Under the pieces are notes generated by a model. The model did no database searches. It saw only the letters and a program-made list of their open reading frames with translations, and was not told the DNA's origin. From an uncultured delta proteobacterium (GTDB lineage: Bacteria > Desulfobacterota > Syntrophia > Syntrophales > UBA8958): DNA of 64,000 bases. The position numbers and the translations under genes are program-made. Numbering within the stretch: position 1 is the first letter of the stretch; every line of letters begins with the position of its first letter. Where the stretch lies: positions 62,001-126,000 of the forward strand of contig CAISJV010000019.1 in NCBI GenBank assembly GCA_903885795.1, given 5' to 3'. Shown here piece by piece: positions 18,271-27,370 of the stretch.

Positions 18271-19545
18271 ATGATGAACTCAAGATCAGCACATCTTAAG
18301 AAATATTTATTTACGCTTGTCCTGATCTGGACTTTAGGCATCATTGCATCTCTGGGATGGAATATATACCAGCTGAGACAGTCCATCCTGAGTATTGCAC
18401 GAACGAGTGCCGAGATCTCTTACAACAAAGATATCATCTATCGAAGATGGGTTTCAAAACAAGGGGGGGTGTATGTGCCAGTTTCAGAGATGACCCCTGC
18501 CAATCCTTACCTCAAGGTACCCAACCGCGACATCATGACTTCCGACGGTCTGTCGCTAACGCTGGTTAATCCGGCCTACATGACCCGCCAGGTCAATGAA
18601 CTAGCCCTGGAAATGAATCACTTCCAGGGACACATCACCAGCCTGAATCCTATCCGGGCCGAAAATCGTCCGGATCTTTGGGAGTCAGAGGCTCTGAAAT
18701 CCTTTGAGAGAGGAATGAAAGAGACCGGTTCCATCGAAATGGCATCGGGGAAAGAATATTTTCGTTTCATGCGCCCCTTTGTTACGGAAAAGGCCTGCCT
18801 GAAATGCCATGCCACCCAAGGATATAAAGAAGGGGATATTCGAGGGGGGATCAGTATATCAATCCCCATGGCACCCCTGAGGGCTATTGAGCGATCCCGT
18901 ATGATTGAATTAACACTCGCCCACAGTTTTCTATGGATAATTGGCCTATTCGGAATCGGTGCCGGTACACGGCGTTTGCAGAGCCAGACGCTTCTGCGTG
19001 AAAAACTTGAGGAAGACCTCCTTAACCTTTCGATAACAGATCCGCTTACTGGTCTGCATAACAGAAGGGGATTTTTATCTCTTGCGGTACAACAGTTAAA
19101 ATTATCGGACAGGAATAAGAGAAGAATGCAGCTTTATTTTGCTGACTTGGACGGGTTGAAATGGATCAATGATACGCTGGGTCATGATGAAGGAGATAAA
19201 GCGCTCATTGAAGCAGCAGCCGTATTCAAAGAGACCTTCAGAACCTCCGACATCATTGCGCGTCTGGGAGGAGATGAGTATGCCGTTCTTGCCGTTGATA
19301 TAAACGAAGCAAACTCCGAGATCTTTACTGCCCGGTTGCAGTCTCTGATTGACACACGAAACAATCAGGAAAACCGGAAATACAAACTTTCAATCAGTGT
19401 CGGCTGCTCTTACTATGATCCTGAAAATCCTTGTTCTATTGACGAACTCATGGCCTCTGCGGATAAATTGATGTATGAGCAAAAGCAAAACAAGAAGAAC
19501 CTTCTCCCGCAAGGGACCTCCCTTTCAAACGGCAATCTTCAATAG
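18271..19545 (+). CDS. diguanylate cyclase with Tll0287-like haem-binding sensor
   Basis: Membrane protein of 424 residues from the ATG at 18271; the open frame upstream to 18220 lacks a start signal. An N-terminal helix (about 11-31) is followed by a periplasmic Tll0287/DUF3365 domain whose CLKCH motif near residue 175 would bind a c-type haem, a second helix (about 210-232), and a GGDEF domain with DPLTGLHNRRG and an active RLGGDEY site near 333. It should make c-di-GMP in response to redox or gas ligands at the haem. The RxxD product-inhibition site is not obvious. It lies 65 bases after the HD-GYP gene on the same strand. Confidence 0.9.
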   Translation: MMNSRSAHLKKYLFTLVLIWTLGIIASLGWNIYQLRQSILSIARTSAEISYNKDIIYRRWVSKQGGVYVPVSEMTPANPYLKVPNRDIMTSDGLSLTLVNPAYMTRQVNELALEMNHFQGHITSLNPIRAENRPDLWESEALKSFERGMKETGSIEMASGKEYFRFMRPFVTEKACLKCHATQGYKEGDIRGGISISIPMAPLRAIERSRMIELTLAHSFLWIIGLFGIGAGTRRLQSQTLLREKLEEDLLNLSITDPLTGLHNRRGFLSLAVQQLKLSDRNKRRMQLYFADLDGLKWINDTLGHDEGDKALIEAAAVFKETFRTSDIIARLGGDEYAVLAVDINEANSEIFTARLQSLIDTRNNQENRKYKLSISVGCSYYDPENPCSIDELMASADKLMYEQKQNKKNLLPQGTSLSNGNLQ

Positions 19546-19666
19546 ACACGCCGTAATCTCTTTATCGCTTTAAGTGAACAAAATAACCAGCTATGTCTTT
19601 TAGGTCAAGCAGTTCGGGTTGAAAGCTACTATAAAAACTCGGCAGCTTCCCTTGTTGACTTAATAA

Positions 19667-19862
19667 TGAGAGCTTTGAAAAGCTACCTTGTATTGTCGCC
19701 CCGGCGAAAGCCGTGGTCCATAAAATTGTGAAATAACTGGATTATGAACATTAAACTTCGTTTTCCGGCTTTCGCCGGAATGACGATTTGCCGAGTATCC
19801 GGAGAAATTCAAAGCTCTCAGTGAAATTATCTGCCACAATGTTTTCATTATCAAGGGCAAGA
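19667..19862. repeat. palindromic repeat element with attached dispersed module
   Basis: A perfect 13-base inverted repeat, TGAGAGCTTTGAA at 19667-19679 and its complement at 19808-19820, bounds a 154-base element. Inside is a second dyad built on CCGGCGAAAGCCG and CGGCTTTCGCCGG, a common palindromic repeat core in proteobacteria. Immediately to the right, 19820-19862 matches 8145-8187. The block fills most of the gap between the diguanylate cyclase and dedA genes. No transposase is present, so it would be non-autonomous if mobile. Confidence 0.65.
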
Positions 19863-20016
19863 TGTTGCCGGAAAGATAAAATGCTTTGCATTAAGTTCTG
19901 CACCCTGATAGATTCGCCCCCTCGAAACATCGGGAAGGTCAGGGACAGATACCTTTTTCCTTAACAATAACAGGTAGCCGCCCCTGTTTTTATATCTGAC
20001 GTCTTGGAATCTTTTT

Positions 20017-20652
20017 ATGGATCTGCTGCTTACATTCATTGACATTTTTATTCACCTCGATCAGCATCTGATCTGGCTTATTCAACATTTCGGCGTCTGG
20101 GTTTATCTGATCGTCTTTATCATTGTCTTCTGTGAAACCGGTCTGGTCGTCACTCCATTCCTGCCAGGAGATTCCCTGCTTTTCGGCCTCGGCGCCCTGG
20201 CGGCCATCGGAGATCTTCATGTGTTATGGCTGTTTGTCCTCTTATCCGTAGCGGCAATTGCCGGTGATACGGTGAATTATTTCATTGGAAAATACGTGGG
20301 ACCGAAGGTGTTCCAGCAGGAGACAAGCCGCTTTTTCAAAAAGGAATATCTGGAGAGAACCCATCAATTTTATGAGAAATATGGGGGGAAAACAATTGTC
20401 ATCGCCAGGTTTATGCCCATCATCCGTACCTTTGCCCCCTTCGTCGCCGGGATCGGCGCCATGACCTATTCCAAGTTTATCATTTACAATATCCTCGGCG
20501 GCATCGCCTGGGTGGCCATTTTTATCTTTGGCGGGTACTATTTCGGAAATCTGCCCATGGTGAAGAACAACTTTACCCTCGTGATCATGGCCATTATCAT
20601 TATCTCCGTAATGCCCGGTGTCATCGAATACTTTCGCCAGCACCGCACTTAG
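20017..20652 (+). CDS. DedA-family membrane protein
   Basis: Inner-membrane protein of 211 residues of the DedA/SNARE-associated family, members of which flip polyprenyl phosphate or phospholipid carriers and support membrane homeostasis. Family marks visible are [17 protein letters not shown] (about 44-60), the reentrant region, and [16 protein letters not shown] (about 130-145) with the conserved Arg. Four or five hydrophobic segments. It stands alone, ending in a shared terminator with the convergent atoE gene. The exact lipid substrate is not predictable. Confidence 0.9.
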   Translation: MDLLLTFIDIFIHLDQHLIWLIQHFGVWVYLIVFIIVFCETGLVVTPFLPGDSLLFGLGALAAIGDLHVLWLFVLLSVAAIAGDTVNYFIGKYVGPKVFQQETSRFFKKEYLERTHQFYEKYGGKTIVIARFMPIIRTFAPFVAGIGAMTYSKFIIYNILGGIAWVAIFIFGGYYFGNLPMVKNNFTLVIMAIIIISVMPGVIEYFRQHRT

Positions 20653-20685
20653 CAGCAGCTTACGAAACCATCATGTTTGGCCAAA

Positions 20686-20717
20686 AAAGGGGCACTGTAC
20701 AAGCACAGCGCCCCTTT
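20686..20717. terminator. hairpin terminator between dedA and atoE
   Basis: AAAGGGGC (20686-20693) pairs with GCCCCTTT (20710-20717), flanked by A-rich and T-rich runs, so it can end transcription from both convergent genes. Confidence 0.7.
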
Positions 20718-20751
20718 CCGTTTGTTTATACCTCGTCATTAATACCGATGA

Positions 20752-22170
20752 TCACTTGATGGGTGCGACAAACGGTATCTGCATGGCAAAGTACCAGCAC
20801 AGGAAAAAAACAATAGGGATGTGGACAAATAGCTGTAAGACAGCGTATCCGACCAGATCCCTGGCCTTTACGTGGAGGATACCGAGGAGGGGGAGCATCC
20901 AGAAGGGGTTCAGGAGGTTCGGCAGGGCCTCGGCGGCGTTATAGATCTGGACGACCCAACCCAGGTTGACTTGGTGCTGAATCGCCGCCTGGATGACGTA
21001 GGGCGCCTCGATGACCCACTTGCTCCCGCCGGAGGGGATGAAGACCCCCAGGACGGCCGAATAGACGGCCACGAGGAGAGAATAGGTGTTCGGAGTCGTG
21101 ATGGCCACGAAGAGATCGGCCAGCCACTTGTTGATCCCCGTACCGACGATCATACCAAAAATCACGGCATAAAAGGGAAACTGAATCAGCACGCCGCCGG
21201 TGGCCGGAACGGACTGGGCCACCGCCTTGAGAAACCGTTTAGGACGCCAGTGCAGAATCATACCTACGGTGATGAAGATCAGGTTATAATTATTGAGATC
21301 GAGGGCCGCAATGGGGCCCCGGGGCTCATTCTGAAACAGATCGAAAAGATACCACAGGAGCATCCCCCCAACGATGATGATCAGCAGGGGGCTGTACTCC
21401 AACCATTCCCCCGGTTTCTGGCGGGGTTCCAGGGTCTGATCGATGGGTTCGAACTTGAGACCGAACTGATCCACCGTCTTGGCCCGCTCCGCCGACGGCG
21501 CCGAGAAATAGGCCATGAGAACGGAAGCGGCGATGAGAACGACGATAAACCAGAAGTTAGGCCAGATGAACAGCGTCTGGGTCAGGGGAATCAAACCGCT
21601 GATTGCGTACAGCTTGGGGGGAATGGAACCTTTGGTGGCCATCATGAGGGCCGCCGATGACGAAAGACCCAGTGCCCAGACGGCCCCCAATCCCAGGTAA
21701 CCGGCGGCGCCGGCAGCCCGGTAGTCCAGGCCCTTGATGTTTCTTGACATCTCACGAACCAGCAGGCCGCTGAAGATCAGGCTCAAGCCCCAAGAGATGA
21801 GGGACGTAGCCATGGAAAAGAAGGCAACCCAGGCAATCGCCACCCGGGGATTGTCGGTAATGCGGGCCACCTTCTTGATTACCCAGTAAACGGCCGGAGT
21901 TGTCGCCACCACATAACCGCCGATAATAATCAAGGCCATCTGCATCGTGAAGGGGATGAGTATCCAGAAGGATTTGCCGCCCTCGACGGCCAGCTTGGAC
22001 GGACTCTCTCCAATGAGGAGCCCGAAACAAAAGACAAATACGATACCTAATAAAGCAAACACCCATGCATCGGGAAACCATTTCTCGCTCCAAGCGGCGA
22101 GCCCGAGACCAAAACGCTCCAGGACACTCTCCGCCGGCGCCTCTTTAGCCGCCTCTCTCTTTTCTGCCAT
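20752..22170 (-). CDS. atoE: short-chain fatty acid transporter, AtoE family
   Basis: Inner-membrane carrier of 472 residues with about eleven hydrophobic segments across its length; the sequence WGLSLIFSGLLVREM and SGGSKWVIEAPYV are characteristic of the AtoE family, which takes up acetoacetate or butyrate-like acids. In a fermentative or syntrophic host it may import or export short-chain acids. GGAGGAG precedes the ATG at 22170. A strong terminator-like hairpin lies in its leader (22203-22246), suggesting attenuation. No acyl-CoA transferase genes are adjacent. Confidence 0.88.
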   Translation of the reverse strand: MAEKREAAKEAPAESVLERFGLGLAAWSEKWFPDAWVFALLGIVFVFCFGLLIGESPSKLAVEGGKSFWILIPFTMQMALIIIGGYVVATTPAVYWVIKKVARITDNPRVAIAWVAFFSMATSLISWGLSLIFSGLLVREMSRNIKGLDYRAAGAAGYLGLGAVWALGLSSSAALMMATKGSIPPKLYAISGLIPLTQTLFIWPNFWFIVVLIAASVLMAYFSAPSAERAKTVDQFGLKFEPIDQTLEPRQKPGEWLEYSPLLIIIVGGMLLWYLFDLFQNEPRGPIAALDLNNYNLIFITVGMILHWRPKRFLKAVAQSVPATGGVLIQFPFYAVIFGMIVGTGINKWLADLFVAITTPNTYSLLVAVYSAVLGVFIPSGGSKWVIEAPYVIQAAIQHQVNLGWVVQIYNAAEALPNLLNPFWMLPLLGILHVKARDLVGYAVLQLFVHIPIVFFLCWYFAMQIPFVAPIK

Positions 22171-22202
22171 AGATTCTCCTCCTTATCTGATTTGTAGAAC
22201 CC

Positions 22203-22246
22203 AAAAAAAAGCTCCACGATCGATAATACGAATCGTGGAGCTTTTT
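22203..22246 (-). terminator. terminator hairpin in the atoE leader (possible attenuator)
   Basis: GCTCCACGAT (22211-22220) pairs perfectly with ATCGTGGAGC (22232-22241) around an 11-base loop; the A run at 22203-22210 gives eight U residues on the minus-strand transcript. It stands 33 bases before the atoE ATG, and no minus-strand gene ends upstream, since the next gene points away. It is therefore either an attenuator within the atoE leader or a terminator for an unseen small RNA. Confidence 0.65.
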
Positions 22247-22399
22247 GAGGGAAACTTTCTAACCATAAACACTCCTTGAAATGGATTATGGTGATAGACC
22301 CGGAAAAACATCTAATTTTCCCCACTTCTACATCATGACATCGCTATAGTCAAATAAAAATACTTGCATTACCCAACCGAGGCAGCTATTCGTTCCCCT

Positions 22400-23392
22400 A
22401 TGGATACCCAACAACGTAAAGTTCGCGTCGCCACCCTGTCCGTCGTCTCCAATGCGAGCCTGACCATCATGAAGCTGATCGTCGGGCTGTTCATCGGTTC
22501 CGTGTCCATCCTTTCCGAGGCAATGCATTCCGGCGTAGACCTAATTGCCGCCGTTATCGCCCTGTTTTCCGTCAAGACATCGAGCATCCCTGCCGACGCC
22601 CATCATCCCTTCGGCCACGGAAAAATCGAGAACCTTTCCGGGACAATCGAGGCGCTGCTGATCTTTCTCGCCGCCGGCTGGATTATGTCTGAGGCTGTAA
22701 AGAAACTCCTCCATCCGGAACCCATAGAGACCATTGGCTGGGGCATCGGCGTCATGCTCCTTTCTGCGGTTGTAAACCTCGGCGTTTCACACATGCTCTT
22801 CAAGGTGGGTCGGGAAACGGATTCCATCGCCTTGCAGGCCGACGCCTGGCACCTCCGGACCGACGTCTATACCTCCGCCGGGGTCATGACCGGCCTGGCT
22901 ATGATCTGGATTGCCGGAAGGCTCTTTCCGGCCATGAATCTCAACTGGCTCGATCCGGCGGCGGCAATCGGCGTCGCCTTCATGATCATCAAAGCCGCCT
23001 GGGACCTGACCAGACAGGCGGCCCGGGACCTGCTGGACGTCAATCTTCCCCCCGAAGAGGAGGCCTGGATCCGACAGCGCATCCGGGAACATCAGCCGGT
23101 GATCCACGGCTTCCATCAGTTGCGGACCAGGAAATCTGGTCACTTCCGCTTCGTCGAGTGTCACCTTAAAGTAGATCCCATGATGACTGTCCTGAGTTCA
23201 CACCAGATTACGGAAGACCTGACGGCGGCCATTGAAGAAAAATATCCGGACACGAGCGTCACGATCCACGTGGAGCCCTGCGACGGTCGCTGCGAGGAAA
23301 AGGCAAAATGCCTCGCCGGCTGCCTCCTGCCCGCGGCCAAACGCCGGGAGATCCAGGACGGGATCAAAAAATACGCCTTTGATTCAAGATGA
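22400..23392 (+). CDS. cation diffusion facilitator (CDF) metal exporter with Cys-rich tail
   Basis: Inner-membrane metal/proton antiporter of about 330 residues. The family is shown by the paired His-x3-Asp metal ligands in helices 2 and 5 (HSGVD and HLRTD), the loop HHPFGHGKIE, and a cytoplasmic ferredoxin-like domain in the last 110 residues. The ATG at 22400 is preferred; the frame opens at a TTG 12 codons earlier and neither has a strong ribosome site. The very C terminus adds a cysteine cluster (CDGRCEEKAKCLAGC), which is unusual and may bind an additional metal. It is divergent from atoE. Confidence 0.88.
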   Translation: MDTQQRKVRVATLSVVSNASLTIMKLIVGLFIGSVSILSEAMHSGVDLIAAVIALFSVKTSSIPADAHHPFGHGKIENLSGTIEALLIFLAAGWIMSEAVKKLLHPEPIETIGWGIGVMLLSAVVNLGVSHMLFKVGRETDSIALQADAWHLRTDVYTSAGVMTGLAMIWIAGRLFPAMNLNWLDPAAAIGVAFMIIKAAWDLTRQAARDLLDVNLPPEEEAWIRQRIREHQPVIHGFHQLRTRKSGHFRFVECHLKVDPMMTVLSSHQITEDLTAAIEEKYPDTSVTIHVEPCDGRCEEKAKCLAGCLLPAAKRREIQDGIKKYAFDSR

Positions 23393-23505
23393 CATGTTCT
23401 TCTTTTTCCATTGACAACGATCGAACATGTTGCCACGATAGCACCTGTGAAAGCGGGAAATTAAGGGCCATGCAGACAGCCGGAAAGTCTCTTTGAGGAT
23501 CGACG

Positions 23506-24558
23506 TTGAACCTGCCATTTTACCATACTGAAGAAGGAAAGAAACGCTTGAGGATCCTGGTTATCCTTGACGGGGTAATGATCATCCTGCTCTTGGGCAA
23601 TCTTGCCTGGATGGTTTTTGACTGGTTTTTTGCCTTCCCCCCCTTTCACGAATTCTTCCAGGCCAGTTTTCCCATTTTTTACCGGATTTATGAACCTGTT
23701 CATCTGAAATACTGGTCCTACGACCTGGTATTTACCACGATCTACCTCCTTGAATTTTTTCTGCGCTGGTGTCTGTCAGTCCTCTGGAAAGAATATCATC
23801 GTTGGTTTTTCTACCCCGCCATCCATGCTTATGACTTTATCGGTTGCGTTCCCGGTCCGTTCCGTTGGTTGAGACTCTTCCGGATCGTCGCCTTTTCCGC
23901 CCGCCTGAACAGGCTGGTCCGGATCGACAACATCGTCTTCAGAAAGTTTCATAAATACAGGGACATCCTCATGGAAGAGATTTCCGACCGCGTCGTGGTC
24001 AATGTCCTCACTGACATGCAGACAGAACTGCAAACGGGAACACCGCTATTCAAAAGGGTCATCCAGGAGGTAGTCAGGCCCAAGCGGCGGGCCCTGACGG
24101 AACTTCTCGTCGATAAGCTGCGGACTGTGGCCCGAGACATGAATGACATCTTCGATCAGGAAATGCGTCTCTACGTCGAAGGCTGTATCAGAAGGGCCTT
24201 AAACAGCAGCGATGATATTCGCCTGCTGGAAAAGATCCCCGGAGCGGGGAAAATGATCTCCCGGCGGGTCGAAAATATGGCGGCAGATATTGCCTTTAAT
24301 ACGGTCGAAAAGATTTTCAGGGACATTCACGCGCCGGAAAACGACCGGGTTCTCCATGAACTCGCCGGGAAGATCATTGACGGCATTCTGGCGGAAGCCA
24401 AAGGAGATTTAAATAGCGAAATGGTTGAAATCATCAATAAAACCATTGACGTAGTAAAAGAGCAGGTCGCTGAAAAACAATGGAAAATAAAAGAGTTACA
24501 AGAAAAAACGGCTTGTAAGAAACCGGTTCAAGGCCCCGACCATTCACCCGGTCTCTGA
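23506..24558 (+). CDS. voltage-sensor-like membrane protein with long helical C terminus
   Basis: Protein of 350 residues starting at a TTG preceded by TGAGGA. The N-terminal 150 residues contain about four hydrophobic segments, ending in an arginine-rich helix (FRWLRLFRIVAFSARLNRLVR) like the fourth helix of an ion-channel voltage sensor. No pore-forming pair of helices or selectivity filter follows. Instead the remaining 200 residues are hydrophilic and mostly helical. It may be a voltage-sensor domain protein without a pore; the call rests on the arginine spacing and helix count, so it is tentative. Confidence 0.6.
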   Translation: MNLPFYHTEEGKKRLRILVILDGVMIILLLGNLAWMVFDWFFAFPPFHEFFQASFPIFYRIYEPVHLKYWSYDLVFTTIYLLEFFLRWCLSVLWKEYHRWFFYPAIHAYDFIGCVPGPFRWLRLFRIVAFSARLNRLVRIDNIVFRKFHKYRDILMEEISDRVVVNVLTDMQTELQTGTPLFKRVIQEVVRPKRRALTELLVDKLRTVARDMNDIFDQEMRLYVEGCIRRALNSSDDIRLLEKIPGAGKMISRRVENMAADIAFNTVEKIFRDIHAPENDRVLHELAGKIIDGILAEAKGDLNSEMVEIINKTIDVVKEQVAEKQWKIKELQEKTACKKPVQGPDHSPGL

Positions 24559-24560
24559 AA

Positions 24561-24728
24561 TCAGAAACCGTCGAACTCACGGGAGATTGCGGTCACCTTG
24601 CCTTCCTCCCTAATTCCAATGATATCTTTAAATTCCCCCTCGAGGAGGGCAAGGGCGATCGCATAGGTGAGGTAAAATGACCTCTTCTTTTTCAACGTGA
24701 TCTTTCGCAAATTCGGCGCTCCTGAACT
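24561..24728 (-). pseudogene. coding-like remnant of unknown family
   Basis: The minus strand is open for 55 codons and reads as protein-like sequence (LTYAIALALLEGEFKDIIGI, then EEGKVTAISREFDGF), ending at 24561. No ATG or ribosome site is present at its upstream end. It lies just downstream of the binding protein gene. It may be the tail of a lost gene or a small protein starting at a TTG. Family not recognised. Confidence 0.3.
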
Positions 24729-24742
24729 TCAGTGCAACATGA

Positions 24743-25654
24743 TCATTTTATCTTGAAAAATTCCGGGAAATAACTCGTCGCGAAGGGATAATACTTCTTT
24801 ACCAGCCGCAGGTACGTACCGTCTTTCTTGATCTTTTTCATAAACTTATTGAATTCGCCAAGTAAAGCCGGTGAATCCTTGCTGAACGCCGCGGCCATAT
24901 CCTGCTTGTCGCTGATGGGGCCGATGATTTTGATCTTGCCGGGCCACTTCTGAAGGGCGACCAGGGCGTCCGGTACATCTAGCAGTGTCAGTTCGGATTC
25001 TCCCTTGATGACGGCCGGGGCAATATCATTAAGGGAACCGGGGAAAAGGGAAATCTTCGCCCCCGTTTTATCCAGATCATAGAGTGATGGATCCAGGCAG
25101 GTCTCTATCTTACCAATCAGGTTTTTCCCGTTAAGCAAACTTTTCACGGCGACAATATCCTTCTCAATTTCCCCCGTGGGTTTGATCGGTTTGAGCGGCG
25201 AATCCGCCCTCGCGATCAGCCAGACCTGATTAGGGAAGGTGGGAATGGAGAAATCCACGATTTTCTGTCGTCCCGGAATGACGGTAATACCGTTGGCCGC
25301 GACATCCCCCTTGACAGGGACGACCTCCGTGACTTCGACCGTGCTCCCCGACGGTTTTACTTTTTTACCGGTCAGGTCAATGAATATTTCCGGCCAGTCT
25401 GTTTTTACGTATTCGTATTTAACCCCGAGATGCTTGGCAAAAAGCTGAATCAGCTCAACATCCATACCGTCACCACTGCCGGTAACAAAGTTGGCATAGG
25501 GTATTCCGAGATGTCTGATGACCCCGCTTTTCTTAACGTCACGGAGGTCTCCTGCCGCTGCGGTGCTTCCTGCAGAAATCCACAATAGACACAGGATTGT
25601 GCAGAATACGACCAAAGTTCTTTTTTGTTTGTTTTTGCTGAGCATGCTGTTCAT
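24743..25654 (-). CDS. orphan family 3 extracellular solute-binding protein
   Basis: Periplasmic binding protein of 303 residues. The signal peptide spans about residues 1-34 (hydrophobic core then STAAAG). The mature part follows the SBP_bac_3 pattern seen in amino-acid ABC transporters and in sensor receptor domains: GMDVELIQLFAKHLGVKYEYV near the start and ANGITVIPGRQKIVDFSIP in the middle. No permease or ATPase gene lies nearby. The neighbour upstream is a broken response regulator, so this protein may once have served a signalling system rather than uptake. Confidence 0.82.
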   Translation of the reverse strand: MNSMLSKNKQKRTLVVFCTILCLLWISAGSTAAAGDLRDVKKSGVIRHLGIPYANFVTGSGDGMDVELIQLFAKHLGVKYEYVKTDWPEIFIDLTGKKVKPSGSTVEVTEVVPVKGDVAANGITVIPGRQKIVDFSIPTFPNQVWLIARADSPLKPIKPTGEIEKDIVAVKSLLNGKNLIGKIETCLDPSLYDLDKTGAKISLFPGSLNDIAPAVIKGESELTLLDVPDALVALQKWPGKIKIIGPISDKQDMAAAFSKDSPALLGEFNKFMKKIKKDGTYLRLVKKYYPFATSYFPEFFKIK

Positions 25655-25723
25655 GATTCCTCTCCTTTATTATGAGTTAAGCGGACCTGATTTCCCCAAT
25701 TTCAACATCCGCAGTTCGCACGA

Positions 25724-26336
25724 CTATGGAAGGCCCTCTGCACCATCCCCGTTTTCCATGATACCTTTAAATTCTATATCGAGGATAGTGAGGGCCTCCG
25801 TGAGGCGGTAGTGCTGAACCAGGCGATTCAGTTCCACCAGGACGGCCTCTTGGCCCTCGGGCCAACGCCTTTGCAGCAACGACCCCAGGATTTCCTTGCA
25901 GGGCCGGGTTTCCTCAGTCAGGCGATCCCGGTGTTTTTTCAGCAGCTCCAGATGGTTGCGGAGGCGGGCCTTGACAATGGCCGGGTTGAAGGGTTCGGTG
26001 ATGTAATCGAAGGCCCCCAGCTCCAGGCCGCGCCTCGTCGGCATCCTTGTTCAGGGCGGTAAGAAAGACGATCGGGATGTCCCGTGCGGTCGGATCATCC
26101 TGCAGGCGGCGGCAGACCTCGAAGCCGTCCATGCCCGGCATCATGATGTCCAGGAGGATCAGATCGGGCCGGGCTTTTTGCACGCTGACCAAGGCAGCGT
26201 CGCCGTAGGTGGCAACGCGGACGGTATAGTCTTCGCTCAGAGCCTCAAGGAGGATGTCGATGTTTGCTGCCGCGTCATCCATCACCAGCAGGGTAGGTCT
26301 TTGCTCCGTCACCGCTTCCGTTCCTTTTCTCTTCAT
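25724..26336 (-). pseudogene. frameshifted response regulator (receiver plus helical tail)
   Basis: One gene in two frames. From the ATG at 26336 a receiver domain runs through LLVMDDAAANID and LILLDIMMPGMDGFEV (intact phospho-acceptor) to FLTALNKDADE; near 26040 the frame shifts, and the next frame continues with RGLELGAFDYITEPFNPAIVK and a 70-residue helical tail ending at 25724. The join needs a one- or two-base change in a GC-rich run. The normally conserved Lys before Pro (KPF) is Glu here (TEPF), which argues for real decay rather than a sequencing error only. Confidence 0.7.
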
Positions 26337-26648
26337 CCGTTACCCATTATAGAATCATAATTACCGTGTCAAATATTTCTCTACTAACTTGGCTTGTGAG
26401 CACGGTGGTAGAAATAAGACCATCTGGAAGGATGGACTTCGATGGGTGTACGATAAAATCGTTGACTTTCCTCTGTTTTTGGTGATAGCGACTGGCCGTG
26501 CGTGGTTTTAGGGAGGGTGATTTTTCAGGATAATGATAAAGATGGGAAATCAGTCGGTAAGTGATTTCAATGGATTGTATCAATTGGCAGAATGGGGTTA
26601 ATCAAAGAAGATAGAAATTCGACTCTGTAAAGGATGGAGGGACAAGAA
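26337..26648. other. intergenic region, nothing recognised
   Basis: Gap of about 310 bases between divergent genes. A minus-strand frame at 26347-26583 has no ribosome site and no protein-like sequence. It presumably holds the promoters of both flanking genes, but no clear sites can be picked out. Confidence 0.3.
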
Positions 26649-27113
26649 ATGCTCAAGAAAACTAAATTCTGTTTATCAATAATGCTTTTTACACTTCTGT
26701 TTGCGACAGTTTGTCACGGGCAGGCTGTCTTTCTTGCAAGAAAAGCCCTGGGGGCCGTGCAACATCTGACCAGCTCCGTTACCGGCAGCAGCGGCGCAGC
26801 GCAGCAACAGGAAGTTGGTTCTGTTCTCCTGGAGGCCGATGCGAACAAGGTATACGCAACTGCCCTGCGGATCGTTCAGGAAAACCCGAAGCTCCATATC
26901 ATAACCAGGGATGATGGAAGTAAAAAAATCGATTTCACCGATGGCAAAAGGGAGGCGGTTATGATAGTTAGCCAACTACAGGATAATATTGCACAAATTC
27001 TCGTAAGTTCGGTTACTACATCGGGGAAGATGGAAGACCCTGCCTTTATTGTGAACGGTATCCTGCGAATATGCAAGGATATGAATATTCAATGCTCCCC
27101 GGCCACTAACTGA
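26649..27113 (+). CDS. hypothetical exported protein
   Basis: Secreted or periplasmic protein of 154 residues from the ATG at 26649, chosen because GGAGGG lies 6 bases upstream. A signal peptide covers about residues 1-24 (MLKKTKFCLSIMLFTLLFATVCHG). The mature protein has a short alpha/beta domain in which every strand is followed by a helix (VYATALRIVQENPKLHIITRDD, then REAVMIVSQLQDNIAQILVSS), reminiscent of small lipoproteins of the DUF3568 type. No cysteine at the expected lipidation site. A strong terminator follows. Confidence 0.6.
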   Translation: MLKKTKFCLSIMLFTLLFATVCHGQAVFLARKALGAVQHLTSSVTGSSGAAQQQEVGSVLLEADANKVYATALRIVQENPKLHIITRDDGSKKIDFTDGKREAVMIVSQLQDNIAQILVSSVTTSGKMEDPAFIVNGILRICKDMNIQCSPATN

Positions 27114-27303
27114 AGATACTTGAGCGGTCCTTATCTGTAACAGGACAAAGTTATCTTGACAGTAACAATTTCCGGATGCTTCGTTACAAAAGGGGGATAA
27201 TACCACCTCGCGCTGAAAAATCTGAACAGACATGCAGGGGCCGGGAGAGATCGCCACGTTACCAAGGGAACAGGAAACAGGTGGGATATGATTCTTGTCA
27301 TAG

Positions 27304-27348
27304 AAACAAACCGGAGATCAGCTATATATGGCCGTCTCCGGTTTGTTT
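27304..27348. terminator. strong hairpin terminator
   Basis: AAACAAACCGGAGA (27304-27317) is followed after 17 bases by its exact complement (27335-27348), a 14-base-pair stem. It lies between convergent genes (the exported protein gene and the FmdB gene), so it can serve both. Confidence 0.75.
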
Positions 27349-27370
27349 ATCCTTGACTTTAGAATGATTT

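Noticed and set aside
26347-26583. Minus-strand ORF of 78 residues, considered as a transposase remnant
   Set aside because: No catalytic motif or inverted ends; nothing beyond chance openness.
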